Below, one piece after another: positions 38,301 through 49,689 of a DNA stretch of 64,000 nucleotides (position 1 is its first letter; each line of letters starts with the position of its first letter). Origin of the DNA: Plectrocnemia conspersa (Eukaryota; Arthropoda; Insecta; Trichoptera; Polycentropodidae). The translations under genes and the position numbers were made by a program. The stretch spans positions 310,001 to 374,000 of the forward strand of contig VTFK01000048.1 of assembly GCA_009617715.1 (NCBI GenBank). Reading direction: 5' to 3'. Below the pieces are notes generated by a model. It saw only the letters and a program-made list of their open reading frames with translations. It was not told the origin of the DNA and searched no databases.

Positions 38301-41043
38301 AGTCGTTTGAATGCCCTCAGAGTTAACGGTGCAGCTGGTTAAACAAATGAAAGAAAACAAAAACTGAAATATTTTTTTCAAACAACCTTAATATTATAGT
38401 TATGAAATATGTAGTATTAGTTACACGTATGATGTTTTGATATTGTCGTATATTTTTTTAGATGTTATTGTCTATTGGACAATATGGATTTGAAAATTGT
38501 ATAATCGAATGTCGCATGAATGCCATCGTGGATGTGTGTGGATGTATACCGTATTATTACAACGTGAAGCAATACACGTGTAAGTATAGTATATATTTCA
38601 ATCAAACAAATGTGATATTTTACATATATACACAATTTTATTATTATTTCTGGAGTACAATAACAATATATATGCAATTTTATATATGCTGTAGCCAAAC
38701 TGAATCAATATATTTAATTAAATTTATTTTTAATCAAATTTTTATCTATTTCAGATAAAAAGGATATAAGGTTTTGTGAGATCGCCGACAGTTACTGCAT
38801 AATGAACAATTACCGTAAGTACTAGAAAAAGACAATAATTTGGCGTCGCTTGGAAAGTTTATTTTTCCATCTATCTATCCGTGCATTCGTCCGTGGGTGT
38901 CAAAGTGGGAATTTGCTTTTAGTATACACGTTTTCCATTTTAGAATGAAACGTGCTCATAGAACGGAGAGCGATCCTCCATTACGGTTGTTTGTGTTGAA
39001 ATTGAACGGTTTGTTTGACTAATGCCTTGAAATTATCTTTAGAATACACACGAACACTGTCAAAAATACATTTTTTACAAATCCAAATATTGGAATTCCG
39101 CATTAGTTGTGTCGGTGTTGTTTAGCTAAATAAAAATACGTAATCACTTATTTGTTGTCGAAAATTCAGCACTACATTTATTCGACACTAAAACCTACAA
39201 ATAATTATTTTTTTGGTAACATTATTTTCAAGTTCAAAAAATATATATTGTTTGTAATTTTATCTTAGACTGGTTGTAACGATTGAAATGTTAAAAAGTA
39301 AACTGCCAAAATTCCCAAAACCAATACAATGATCAAAACAATGATCAGTTTTAATTACTTACAATTACAGTAATTAATGTTTATAGATAGTTACGTATTT
39401 AAATCTTTTGTTGTAACAAGTATGTGGCGATTTAAATTGTTTAACCACTAATGTTTCCACAATAATCAAGCAAATGTTCCCAAAAAAAAAACATTATTTG
39501 TACAAAATATATTACAATAAAAATTTCATAACTTGTGCACAATTGATCGCGATCATTTTTCTCTACAGAGAAAATATATTTCCTCGAAACGGGCAAATTG
39601 TGAGTCTAGACAAGCAAAACGGCAATTTAATAATAAAAAGATTACATGTGTCTCTGTGCCCTTCACAAAAATAATCTCTGATGGTCCGTCAAACTATTGT
39701 GTCAAGGATTTAATTATTTCTGTTTTTTTGCAGATTAATTTTTTGATTCGCTTTTAAAGTTAAAATATTAATTTATTAGTAACAATTCCTTTGTGTGATA
39801 TACTCAGAAACTCATTTAATTTATTTTAATACTCATGCCTAAAAATATATATCTCTCACTTCCTCTACCCCTAATCTAAAAATACTGAAAAAAATAGTTT
39901 ATCTCTTCAGAAGTGCTTTTGAAATTTAAAAATTAAAAAATAATAGATTTCAAATTAGTTTATATTTTCTGAAAAATACTAAATTTTAAACTATTTAAGA
40001 AACGCTGCCATAGAGCGGTGCGATTGCGTTTTTTATTCCTGTTGTCACAGCCAAAACTTCAGCGCTCGCAGACCTCTTTTAAATCGTAAATTAAATGTCT
40101 TGCGATAGTTATATGATATATTACGGTGTGTGTGTTTATTTTACTTAATTTTTTGTAAACATATATATATTTAATAATGTTATCACATTGTTTAAATAAC
40201 GTATAAGTATTAATATATTATATATGCAAAAATACACTAATCATGTGGAGGTATATCAAGTAAAGTATTGACATTTAAAACTAGTTTTTTGGCATGTTGC
40301 GCATTCAAAGTCTTTGTTATCCTAAAAAGTGTATACCGTAGATGATAATAGACGTCAAGGAATTACCATTCGGTGGTTTTACACAGATACACAAAAATGT
40401 ATTACATAGGTTGAATGCGAAATGACAAGTGCGAGGTTGCCAAATCTCCAATGGTCACGCAATGCATGTTGATTTAAGAAAACAAATCAAATTATACTTC
40501 TAAATCTTAGTAATTAGCCATCTATACGTAAGTGGTTAAGCAAGACTATGCGTATAAAAGTGAAAATATAGGGCATATGTATATAGAATTCGCTACTGCC
40601 AGAACTTACATGATATGTTTGAATTTAGACACAAAAGATCAGAACTTGTAACTGATGTAGCTATGCCAACTATCAAAAGAAAGCAGCCGCTTTCAGGGGA
40701 CCTATCTACTTCAACCCTGGCCCAGCTACGACACTCAAAAGAGCTCAACCCGATCTTCAAAACCCTACGAGAAATTTACATATATACAATAAATACGCAT
40801 ATTTTTTTTGACTAATGCATAACAATAATAATTTGTAAATAATTAACTTATTTTTATATAAAAATATGAAACCTGACACTCAAGTCAAGACATTAAATTA
40901 ACATAAATACGTATTTTTAATTGTCAAACATTGATTATTTGTTTGAAGTATTGTTATACACGATGGTTATGTTTTTTTATATAACAGTAATATATTGACA
41001 AAAAATAAATTAAGATAGTATTTAATATTTTTATATATATATT

Positions 41044-41105
<62 letters not shown>

Positions 41106-44100
41106 ATATTTTTATATATATATTTATATATACATTTGTAGAGAAAGTTTATAAAGATTTAGCTTTATTCTTTTATTAAATATATCTTTAATTTATTACT
41201 GAAACGTAGATTTTTAAAAGTTTGTAAAAGCATATAATTTTTTTAAAGTATATTAGTAGCAATGTGCCTATATTAAAATAATTCAAGCGAAGACTTGTCA
41301 TATTAAATTTACGCAAAATATAAAAAGTTTCAAGTGCTTTTTAAATTATATACGTAGATATATTAGCAATAGGAACAATCATATTTAACGAAATATGTCT
41401 AAAATGTCAAAAATTATCTTTATATACTACATATAGGTACAAATGTAAATACTGCGAAATAAAATAAAATATAATGTAAATTTCATATACACGTAATATG
41501 TGACGTTTAACACGACGTTACTGTTTTTACTATACCAAAAATACGTATATATGTTTTTATAAGTGGTTTTCTTAGAATCACACATAATAAATACATATTT
41601 TGTATTATCGAACAATCCCAGTTAAGCTGAAAGGTGATAAGGGTGATCGAATGTTCTAACGCTATTATTACAAGCTTAATGTCTTATGTAACATTGAATA
41701 AATATATTATGGTTTTATTTTTTAAGAAGAACACACCAATATCCTAATAATATAACATAATAAATAGTAAAAAAATAATATGTATAGTGATACAAGTATC
41801 ATATAATACAAACATTTTTTAATTAAACATTTATAAAAAGAGCTTAAATTGAGCTTTTCAGATTAATAATAAATTTATTACAAATATTTAAATACTGCTT
41901 GTGCTTTATAGATCAACATCTTATGTATGTTAAATAATTTTTTTCTATGTTTTAGGCAAGCTATATACTCTGCATTCGTCCGATGAAATATCAGTTGACA
42001 ATTCATCAAAATTTGGCTTAATTTGTACGTGTTTTCCCACTTGTGATGTAAATTGGTACTCATATACATCTGACATAGGACACATGACTACAGACGAGTA
42101 AATAAAAATATTTATAATATTATCAACCACCCTATATGTTATATTGTAAGCAAAATTGAATTATTAAGGTGTTTTCTGCAAGCAACTATTCACTTTATTA
42201 CTTTTTGATCTATAGAGAGTTATAATATGCAATGATTATATTATATTATGAAATATTTAATGTTAAGTTATATACTTTTAATCTATTTTAGTAAGACTTT
42301 CAACTCCAGCGAAATAATAGCACTTCATGTATACTTCAGTGAGCTTAGCTGCATTAAGTATAAGCAGAGCAACCTGATCACTTGGGACGGTCTTTTTGGT
42401 GACTAATTATATAAAATATTACTATAATTATGCTTTAAGATTAGAATTTACGAGCGTTTGTTTTGCTTTGATCCTGTCTATCGCGTAGTTGAACTCAAAA
42501 ACGTAAAAATAAGAGCAGCTAAAATTTACTCACATATACGCAGGCGTGAATTAACGATGCGTTAAACCAAGCCTAGGTGGATCGATAAGTAAAAGGGACA
42601 TTCTAAAGTATCTCTAGTTGATTAACTACCTGTGAACGATGTGCGAAGTTGTGGTTTTGATGCTGCTTCCAGTGTTTTTCAAAGTAAGGTACGCGAGTCA
42701 ATTCGTAGGTGTACGCTATGAAAATTTAATATATTAATATTTTAGTACTGTCATTTAGCTACAAGCATAAAAAATGCTCACATTGTTGTCATATATCATA
42801 TAATATGCGGAAGTTAAACTAAAATAATGTAAGCAAATTTTTATTATAATCAAAAACATTTACAAATTATATTATAATTTTTTATGAAAAAACAAAAACT
42901 GATTGCATCTTTGCTTTCTAATATTTTATTTGTGACCATGACAACGCGGTCACAATCAAACCGCTGTATTGCTTGCAATGTGCATAGATGTAGTCAGTGG
43001 CGTAGCTAGGGTATGTGCCGCCCAGGGTGATCCTTAAAATTGCCGGCCCCACCCCCATACATTTTTTGTAGCGTCATAAAACAGCATTTAATAAAATAAT
43101 AAATTGGTTTATATTAAGCTCTTGTTATTCGTGGATTTATATATGTTTTAGTGAATTCAGGATTAAGAACCACACTAAACAATCCCATCGCGAATATGCC
43201 GCCCCCAACCAAGTGCTGCCCGGGGCGCCCCCACCTCCCATAGCTACGCTTATCGTTATAAACCTCGTATCGCCAAGGGATAAAATCAGTGTTATAATGC
43301 TAAATAAAAAAGAAATAAGGCCGTATTTTATTTTACCCCCTCCCACACTTTTTCATTATTAAAAAAAATATATGTCCTAATTTAAATGTTTATGAAAAAA
43401 ATATTTAAAAAAAATCAAATATTATATTTAATAAATATTCTTACTGGTGTTTTATATTTCATAAATAATATACTGCATCTTTTTCAACATCTTCAACTTT
43501 GCAATTGCGTGTCTGTGTTTCAAATGCTGATCGATGAGTTCCTAATTACATTTTGGGTTCTACCATGACCATGGAGGTTTGCAGTATGTTTAAAAATATT
43601 ATTTACTTTTCTTTGAACGAAATTTATGCAGATTTTATATTAATAAAATTCACTAGAGCCACTAATTTTATTTGATTTGATTATTTTTTAATCATTTATT
43701 TAATTTACGTATTTTATTTCATTAATGGGTGCACTATATTTTAGATAATAAATATTATATATACACGGGGTAGAAATTTTATAGTTTAACGATTTATTTA
43801 AAAATCTTACGGGGACTGTCAAAAAAGTTTAGGGATCACTTGGCTAGACTAGCGAATGATTAGGTACATGCAAACGATTCACAAGCACGTACGTGAGACG
43901 TCTATTTAAATTGAGCACTGCAATATAAAGTTTACAGAGTGTTTACAAGATTTATGCAGTAGAAAAGTTAGGTAAATACACTTTTAAAAGCAAAATAAAA
44001 ATCTATCTTTTATTTTCGTGTCAACGCCAGTAATAAGACGGAAGTCGTTGTCAAATTCAACCCCAAGGGGTTTTGTTTACATCTTATAGATATAAAAACG

Positions 44101-44449
44101 CTCGCGAATTCGATGCTTTTAGGTTTACTGATATTTTTTATTATTTTACTAATCGAGTTTTTATTTCGTTCCAACAGCGTCTTTCGGTGGAATTTTTGGC
44201 CTATGCTTGGGTGGCTCGATACTCAGCATCGTCGAAGTAATTTATCACTTCACAATAAGGCTTTACATGTCGTACAACTCAAAGGCGAAAAAGGTGTCCG
44301 ATGGAAAAAACGAAAATCGCAATAAAACGAACGTGTTCGTAATGGCAAACGCAAAGAGATCGACATCTGCACAAAAGAACGCGAACCAACACGGACAGCG
44401 CAAAAACGAATTGTTTTTCCGAAACGCAAATACTAAAAATAAATTTTAA
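20341..44449 (+). CDS. ppk-C: pickpocket-type DEG/ENaC sodium channel subunit with basic C-terminal tail
   Basis: Twelve exons over 24 kb: 20341-20397, 24782-24979, 25440-25546, 32310-32460, 32944-33089, 34763-34901, 34965-35129, 38462-38579, 38755-38814, 41956-42097, 42292-42400, 44178-44449. They give about 553 codons. The first exon (MFGMREFHKKRG...) joins in phase 0 to KSFAMKHT...SIHGLRYV. In order: HG motif (37-38), TM1 (about 54-76), FPSVTIC, C-x6-C-x8-C, GFCCTFNY, CLFEEE, CxxECR...CGC, CTCFPTC, LHVYFSELSCIKY, TWDGLFG, and TM2 with GGS (475-477) and LSIVE. A tail of about 60 residues rich in Lys/Asn/Arg follows. Exon 34763-34901 corresponds to two exons in ppk-A and ppk-B. One defect: exon 42292-42400 has two bases too many at GTATATAAG (42358-42366). 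With TA removed the frame runs on to TWDGLFG. Introns of 4.4, 6.8, 3.3 and 3.1 kb hold transposon debris. Confidence 0.92.
20398..24781 (+). other. ppk-C intron 1 (4.4 kb)
   Basis: Begins GTAAGC and ends TTACAG. It is very AT-rich and contains the 72-bp palindrome at 23511-23582. I see no further gene. First introns of this size often hold regulatory sites, but none is identifiable here. Confidence 0.6.
23511..23582. repeat. perfect 35-bp inverted repeat with 2-nt loop
   Basis: Arms 23511-23545 and 23548-23582 are exact reverse complements over all 35 bases (left arm begins ATAGTAATAGTTACACATTA), with CA between them. It lies in ppk-C intron 1. So perfect a palindrome implies recent origin or gene-conversion-like maintenance. 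Confidence 0.95.
25690..25870. mobile_element. GC-richer transposon fragment with hAT-like terminus
   Basis: An island of higher GC in AT-rich intron DNA. It contains the imperfect palindrome GGGCGCCCGGGGCG...CGCCCTGGGCG (25707-25735). Near its end is CAGAGTTTCTCAAACT (25855-25870), which resembles the CAG(A/G)G(G)TTCTCAAAC ends of hAT elements. No target duplication was found. Confidence 0.3.
27240..27480 (+). mobile_element. mariner-type transposase N-terminal fragment
   Basis: The plus strand from 27281 reads MSKCMAYEWYKRFQKSRKNF, then REIDGLRHQPTRK. It resembles the mariner helix-turn-helix region (..VxEWxKRFKxGRExxxDxxRSGRPSTS..). A stop follows within 40 codons and no catalytic domain is adjacent. 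It lies in ppk-C intron 3. Confidence 0.5.
29080..30215 (+). repeat. dispersed repeat family 1, copy 1 (interrupted)
   Basis: Segments 29080-29324 and 29881-30215 together match the copies at 50640-51250 and 55240-55740. Shared landmarks in order are AATCACCCATA(A/T)GTACCGCT, GGAAAGGATGCGC, TTGGTTACCG (TTAGTTACCG here), GACAATAATACAACTCGA(C/T)ACGCCA and GGCATCTACATTT (AGCATCTACATTT here). The copy is split by the R1-type insertion 29335-29870. No coding frame is visible. The orientation follows the other copies; the family type is unknown. Confidence 0.7.
29335..29870 (-). mobile_element. R1-clade non-LTR retrotransposon 3' end, copy 2, nested in repeat family 1
   Basis: About 85-90% identical by eye to 8431-8915. 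It has the same 3' end (GTGTTACTACATGAT on the plus strand) and the same truncation point (GGCGCCGA). It carries a 28-base segment (CCCTAAGGGCCGAGCCCTTA...) that copy 1 lacks, and an AT-rich insertion near 29787. It is flanked by AAATGATACA (29325-29334) and AAACGATACA (29871-29880), a 10-bp duplication with one mismatch. Confidence 0.55.
30830..31147. mobile_element. hAT transposon terminal region
   Basis: It ends GGTTGCCGACCTCTG (31133-31147), a hAT terminal inverted repeat closely related to the ends of the 1347-1572 MITE. GCCCACGGCTCT and GATCGCGATCGACTGGTTAAGAACTC precede it, which is typical subterminal hAT sequence. ATTTAGAG follows as the possible 8-bp duplication. The partner end was not found; related sequence (ATCGACTGGTTTATAG) occurs near 30267, so the element may begin there. 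Confidence 0.5.
31148..32309 (+). other. ppk-C intron 3, right part
   Basis: AT-rich intron DNA running up to the acceptor GTTACAG at 32303-32309. Nothing recognisable is present. Confidence 0.5.
35345..36350 (+). mobile_element. decayed LINE reverse-transcriptase region in ppk-C intron 7
   Basis: The open frame 35368-35658 reads NIAEGFAQYFRSIFEDF, a gap, then GLDLVPELFLKGCEVAAFYL. It matches the N-terminal RT region of Jockey-type LINEs (..FAxYFxSV..., ..GxDxVPxxFLKxC...L..). Further broken pieces follow: a QQAFVFLKG-like block near 35833, VDDLILL near 35933, and INRLLVSKNTVLFKFSD near 36012. It is highly degenerate. Confidence 0.55.
36351..38461 (+). other. ppk-C intron 7, right part
   Basis: Very AT-rich; ends TTTTTTTAG before exon 38462. 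It contains the 19-bp perfect inverted repeat 37442-37481 and otherwise nothing I can name. Confidence 0.5.
37442..37481. repeat. 19-bp perfect inverted repeat, 2-nt loop
   Basis: ATTTAATATATATGTATAT (37442-37460) and its exact reverse complement (37463-37481) are separated by TT. The AT-only composition makes chance formation easier than for the other palindromes here. Confidence 0.7.
38815..41955 (+). other. ppk-C intron 9 (3.1 kb)
   Basis: Begins GTAAGT and ends TTTTAG. It contains the TA microsatellite with duplicated flanks (41021-41135). No gene or clear transposon was recognised otherwise. Confidence 0.5.
41021..41135. repeat. TA microsatellite bracketed by a 34-bp direct repeat
   Basis: An uninterrupted TA tract of about 50 bp (41052-41101) lies between two identical 34-bp copies of TTTAATATTTTTATATATAT... 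(41021-41054 and 41102-41135). This is likely slippage or an assembly collapse or expansion site. Confidence 0.85.
42995..43255. mobile_element. MITE-like element with short terminal inverted repeats
   Basis: Begins CAGTGGCGTAGCTAGGG and ends CCCATAGCTACGCTTATCG; GCGTAGCTA (43000-43008) pairs exactly with TAGCTACGC (43241-43249). The interior near both ends is GC-rich (GCCGCCCAGGGTG... and GCTGCCCGGGGCGCCC), again inverted. The CAGTGGCGTAGC start is common in hAT-like and other non-autonomous DNA elements. No target duplication was identified. It lies in the last intron of ppk-C. Confidence 0.55.
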
Positions 44450-47400
44450 CCCTACAGTAACTGTTGTACAAAGTTAACATTCACGAATAATGAGCAAATA
44501 TTATAACTTGAGTTTTTGGCACCATTATCACAGTAAAGTTGATTTTACCGCAATATATCACACATAAGTTGCTTAAATAGTAATGAAATTAAATATATTC
44601 AGTATGTGATTGTAAGCCAATCGCAAACTAATTAAAGATTTATGCTCTCAATGCGAACATAATGGATATTTTTGACAGAGAAGCTTGATTAACTCTACAA
44701 CCTGATATAACTATGCTATTACTTATATTATACTATATATAATAGATAGCTACACGCTTTGTGAACTCCACTGCTATGTAATACGTGGCACGCATCTTTC
44801 AGATGGCGATGTTAAGTAGAGTATAACAAAAAAACAGAAAAAAAATTATAATGTCTTATACACAAACTAGATTATCTATAAAAAATATTATAAAAACTCC
44901 TTATTTTTTATGTTTCTATAAACATATATTTTAATATAATATTATTATTAAATTATATATTTAAAGCAAATATATATATATAGTAAACATAAAGATTTAT
45001 AGAATAATTGAATTGTAATTGTTATGATTTAATATGTATCTCATATATAAAAGTGGTTTAAATAATTTATTTCAAGCTTATTATTTTCATGCTTTCATTG
45101 TTACAGATTAAATAAAATAAATCGACTGTACTTAAATTATTTATTAGCAAATATAAGAGTGAGATTCAAATAAAACAAAAATATAGAACTCCAAAGTGGC
45201 AAGCCATTTCAAATAATATTAATATAACAAGTAAAATTGATCATATTATAATAATAAAATTAATAAATAAAAAAAATAAATAAAATAAATACAATTATTA
45301 TAACACATACTAGTTGTATTATTTAATAAAACATATATATTATTATAATGTAACATTTTTCATATTATTTGTTATTTATCGAGATAGAAGATTGAAAAGT
45401 GTACATGAAAATAAATTCATGAAACCCGATTTAGTTTTTTTCGTATTGCTCTTACTTGAATAATGTAACACTACTAGACACAAACATAACTACATATTGC
45501 TTTTGTTAATACGCTTACGTTTCATGTTGATAGTACTGAACAATTTCCTTAAAGATTTTAATAAACGCAATATTATAACTTTGATATTTTCGTTAATATT
45601 TTCATAAATAATATCCTTTATATTTTTACTAATAATTTATTAAAGAAAGAGTAGCAAGTTTCCAATTTGCGAGTTTCTCTTTGTTTACTTAAAAAGACGA
45701 TATAATAATAATAAAAAATATATTAAATTTCTAAGGCCTTGCCAAGGTTATAATTATTACACTTCTTATAATTTATTCAGGCAATGAGAATAAGGCTAAC
45801 CTATGTATTGGGAAAGGTACCTTTACATTACAAATATGTATTAACTCTGTGTGTAAATTAATGAATATGTATTAAGGGCATTTTTTGTATTACCATGAAA
45901 TTTTTGTAATCATTATTTTAGTTATTTAGCGAGTAAATTTTCTTGCTAGCTATTATTGAAAAATTGCTCTATCATGTATACATACATACATGTCGACACG
46001 ATTCTAGTAATTCGTATCCTAACGAGCAAATCTACTGCTATGCATTTTATAAAAAAAAATAGGACTCCAGTACAATGGCTTCAATAAAAAGTAAATATTT
46101 ATTAACCCGCAGTTGGTCGCAGGTAAATTATATACGTCGTTGGTCGCGCTTGAGCGCATAGCCGCCTTTCAATTATTATCAATTAAAGCCATAATATATA
46201 ATGTTCACATCTTTTTTTGGTTATATTTCGATGTTTTATAAATAAAATAAAATATAATTTACCATAAAAATATCTTGGAACACAAGTTTTTTTAACATCT
46301 TATCGTTGCGAGTTTATCTCTTTTTTCTCTCATTTTAAGCAATGGTATCATCAAATCGCAATGCACTTAAAAACATATATAATCAACTGTATCGCATTGT
46401 GATTCTAAAACATTCTAATGCCGTGCCATCAATTGCCCAATTACATATCCAAAAAAATATACAGCTCAGCTTGAATACAAATGTGAACCAATCTTTCATT
46501 CCTTGATGCGACACAACTAATACGCAAAATCAAATGTTTATAAAAATAGCTAACATTTGTTTAAACACGTGTTAAAGCATATATTATTGAAAAAAATCTT
46601 GGAAAGTAGACAGACTCTTAAAATTATATCTTTCACACAAAAAAATGACATCGAAAAATATGTTCGCGTAAACGCGTAACGGAAATAATTATGAAACAAA
46701 AAATGGCTTACAAAAGCATCCGGCGCAATTATATAAAACAATCTGGAGACGCAGCCGGCTATTCAAATATATATATTTTTAGTCTATGAAAGAACATGAT
46801 AACCTTATGAAAGTGAAAGAGCTAGATACAATAAAATTGTCAACCACGATAAATTTAGACTTCACACAAATTATTATAAGTGGTCTTCAACAGTAAAAAT
46901 AAAGCATTGTTGCGCCAAAGCGCAACAATAGATGTATCATAAAAATATTGCAGAACACCCAGAATTGCACAATAACCACAAACGTAAACAGTCATTAATA
47001 ATGCCCTATTACCGCAGTTATAAAAACTTAGTCCTATATATGAGTTAAGTAATACGTTCGAGATAATACTTTTGGCTTTGAATCGAATGTCGTTTTGGGT
47101 TCACAATCGTCATAATAGCAACTTATAGAGCTCGTTTTCTCTGAAGAATTTCAACGTTTAAGAGGCGTGTTCTTAAGATAATGCAATTGTTTCTAAGTTA
47201 TTCCCGTCGGGGATTTGTCAAAGCTTCTTTGAAAGACCGATATAAAATAAAGTGACATATACAAAGCACATACGAAGAGAGTCTCTTCCGTATTTTTTTT
47301 GATATTTGAAAATCAAGGTGTATACATCCTTATAAATTATATGTGAAATTGTAATGATAGCATACACGTTTAATATGAGCATCGACGTATAAGCCGAGGT

Positions 47401-47480
47401 TGAAGTTTAAACATTTCATTAAGACAATCGCTGAATTTGGTTTGAAAAAGTTTTTACGTAAAAGTGTTACGAACATGTAA
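44450..47480. other. intergenic region downstream of ppk-C
   Basis: AT-rich DNA without a supportable gene. TTAACCCGCAGTTGGTCGC near 46101 could be a piggyBac-type end (TTAA plus CCC), but no partner end was seen. A small hairpin, ATTGTTGCGC/GCGCAACAAT, lies at 46906-46929. No unambiguous poly(A) signal for ppk-C was chosen because AATAAA-like strings are everywhere. Confidence 0.4.
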
Positions 47481-47499
47481 TGGACATGGTTATGTGAGT

Positions 47500-47720
47500 A
47501 TCGGAATATCGATTATTGATAGGTTCACAGAATTCAAATACCTGGGATAACTGTTCGCCGAGAATAATCAGGAAAGTAAAGAAACATTCACTTCGAGTCA
47601 AAGCGGCAACAGATGCTATACAAAAATGTTCAAGGGCAATCGATCAATTGCTCTAACGTTGTTGTAATGTCGTTGTTTACTTCCGCGATTATTGTTGGAC
47701 TAAAAGTATTTTTATTATAG
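47500..47720 (+). mobile_element. possible LINE reverse-transcriptase tail fragment
   Basis: RFTEFKYLG (near 47521) matches the RT motif F(K/E)YLG. It is followed, after a frameshift, by pieces such as RVKAATDAIQKCSRAIDQLL, reminiscent of the post-RT region of RTE/CR1-type LINEs. It is short and frameshifted. Confidence 0.35.
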
Positions 47721-48595
47721 ACTCCTCCCCTTTTCTGATTTGAGATAGAAGTTTTGATCGATCGGCATTAACATTGAAAACATGTTTATCAGCGTCATCA
47801 GTACGTGTTTCCTTTATTGCCATTATGCGGGTATTTTATATTTTTATTACTATTTGGTCGAATTTTTTTTGTGCTTTTATCTAAGTGACACGAACTTATT
47901 AGTCACTGGGTCATACAATTTATTTTAAAACTTTTTAACACATAAAATTAATCAAGCTGCCACATATATTTAATTACATGTTTTATCGTGGAATAAAATA
48001 GATTATCTTATTTAAAACATTAAATGCGTACTCATTTTTGGTGAACGTCAGCTCTAAAGTAAGCCACGAATTTCAGACATAGCTTATGCAGTGAAAGCAG
48101 ACATCTGTTACCTCTTCATGAGCTACCAAATTTTTTTTACGCGAAATATGGCTAGTTTATAAAAATTGACGAAATTAAACATTTATCTTATATTTTTTTT
48201 ATTAATAATTAAAATTCTACGATCGAAACGCTATTGTTTAATATGCTTATATAATGCTTCAATAAAGTTAAATATATTTTAAAATAATTATTATTTTAAT
48301 GATTTCCGTTCGCGCAAAAAACAAGAATTTAGAATTTTTTTACAAGTTTCATTATGTATAATATATCTTGGCCCGTTTTGTCAGAACAAAACGACTCAGA
48401 GCGCACTAGGAGGAGGTGGGTGCACGTCGAGTTCCACCCACCTACCTAACCAACCATCCAAAGTAGGTTTTTTCACGTCATTTTTCTATTAAAGGAGGCA
48501 ACTTTTCCGCACTATAGCGGTTCGAAAAAAAATCTTACATTTTTCTCGAATTCCGTGCCTTGAAAAACCAACTGGTGGTCGTCATTGACTTAAGT

Positions 48596-48800
48596 CAGGG
48601 GTGTCCAAGCTTTTTGGTCCAAAGACCACACTAACTGTTCAACGACAAAACATAGCATACAGTATCGTATTTTTTTAAAACAAAAACGAAACAATTTTTT
48701 TTATCGAAATTTTTAGCCAAAACAGTACATTTTTGTATTGTCGCTATAGATCAGGGTTAGCCAAACTTTAAATTTATACGAGAGACTTTTTACTGAAATC
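48596..48800 (+). mobile_element. two hAT-like left termini
   Basis: CAGGGGTGTCCAAGCTTTTTG starts at 48596 and CAGGGTTAGCCAAACTTT at 48752. Both look like hAT terminal repeats in the same orientation, suggesting two old insertions or one nested in the other. Right ends were not found. Confidence 0.35.
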
Positions 48801-49564
48801 AATAGATCATATAATGTCAAATTTTAATTTATTAGAAAAAAATTATAATTTCAGCAATGATATAAGTGATAATTATATATTGCTTATAAATGTCTAAATA
48901 ATATAAAATAAATTATCCAATAATTGTGAACCAATTAACGAAATATTTAAAATAATTATAGATAACTACAAAATATATAAAAAAATTTAAATTAGTAGAA
49001 AATGTCAATAAATACTTTAATAATTCTACCACTACAAATAAAAGTAGATATAAAACTTAAAAAAAGGTTGTAACCGCATACGAAGCTCATACGAAACACA
49101 TATATGTATGTATTATATATGTATATGAAAACTAAAATTTTGTCTAAAGCTATTCTACTAAAATATGAGCTAATAATGGTAGCTAAAAAAATGTTACAAA
49201 AAAATAAAAAAATCCCATCATATGATGGACTTGCACTGTTGACTTGATTTCGCTGCCCATCATATGATGCATAGCGTGAGCGACCTTTATATGTCACGAA
49301 ATTACGTCACAGTCTCTTAAATTTCTATCGTAAGAGATGAGAGTTCACTACAATACAAATTCGCGTAGATTTTAAGACATCTTTAGTCTAAGATATTGCT
49401 TTTCAACCCCGAGGATTTTGCATACTTAGTACATATAGCTGATTAAATAAAATTAATAGTGGAGAAGAAATCCAATCCAAATATAGGCGCGACTTAAGAA
49501 GAATGGGAAAGGTCTCAGTAAGGGTATGTCTAAGCTGTGATGATGATGATTACTCTTGTGTTGT

Positions 49565-49588
49565 TGATGATGATGATGATGATGATGA
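49565..49588. repeat. (TGA)8 microsatellite
   Basis: Eight exact TGA units; a shorter (TGA) run lies just upstream at about 49538-49550. Confidence 0.9.
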
Positions 49589-49689
49589 TAAAGCTATACT
49601 ATATATTATACGTTGGAGCTTTTTATGTATATTATTTCTTATTCTAAAATCTCGACTATTGTAATATTACATTTCAACATAATAAAATC

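Noticed and set aside
46101..46160. piggyBac end (TTAA followed by CCCGCAGTTGG)
   Set aside because: No inverted partner end with a second TTAA was found in the following sequence.
49201..49270. Repeated CATCATATGATG as a CRISPR-like or operator array
   Set aside because: Only two copies of a short self-complementary word; this is not an array, and eukaryotic DNA makes CRISPR implausible.
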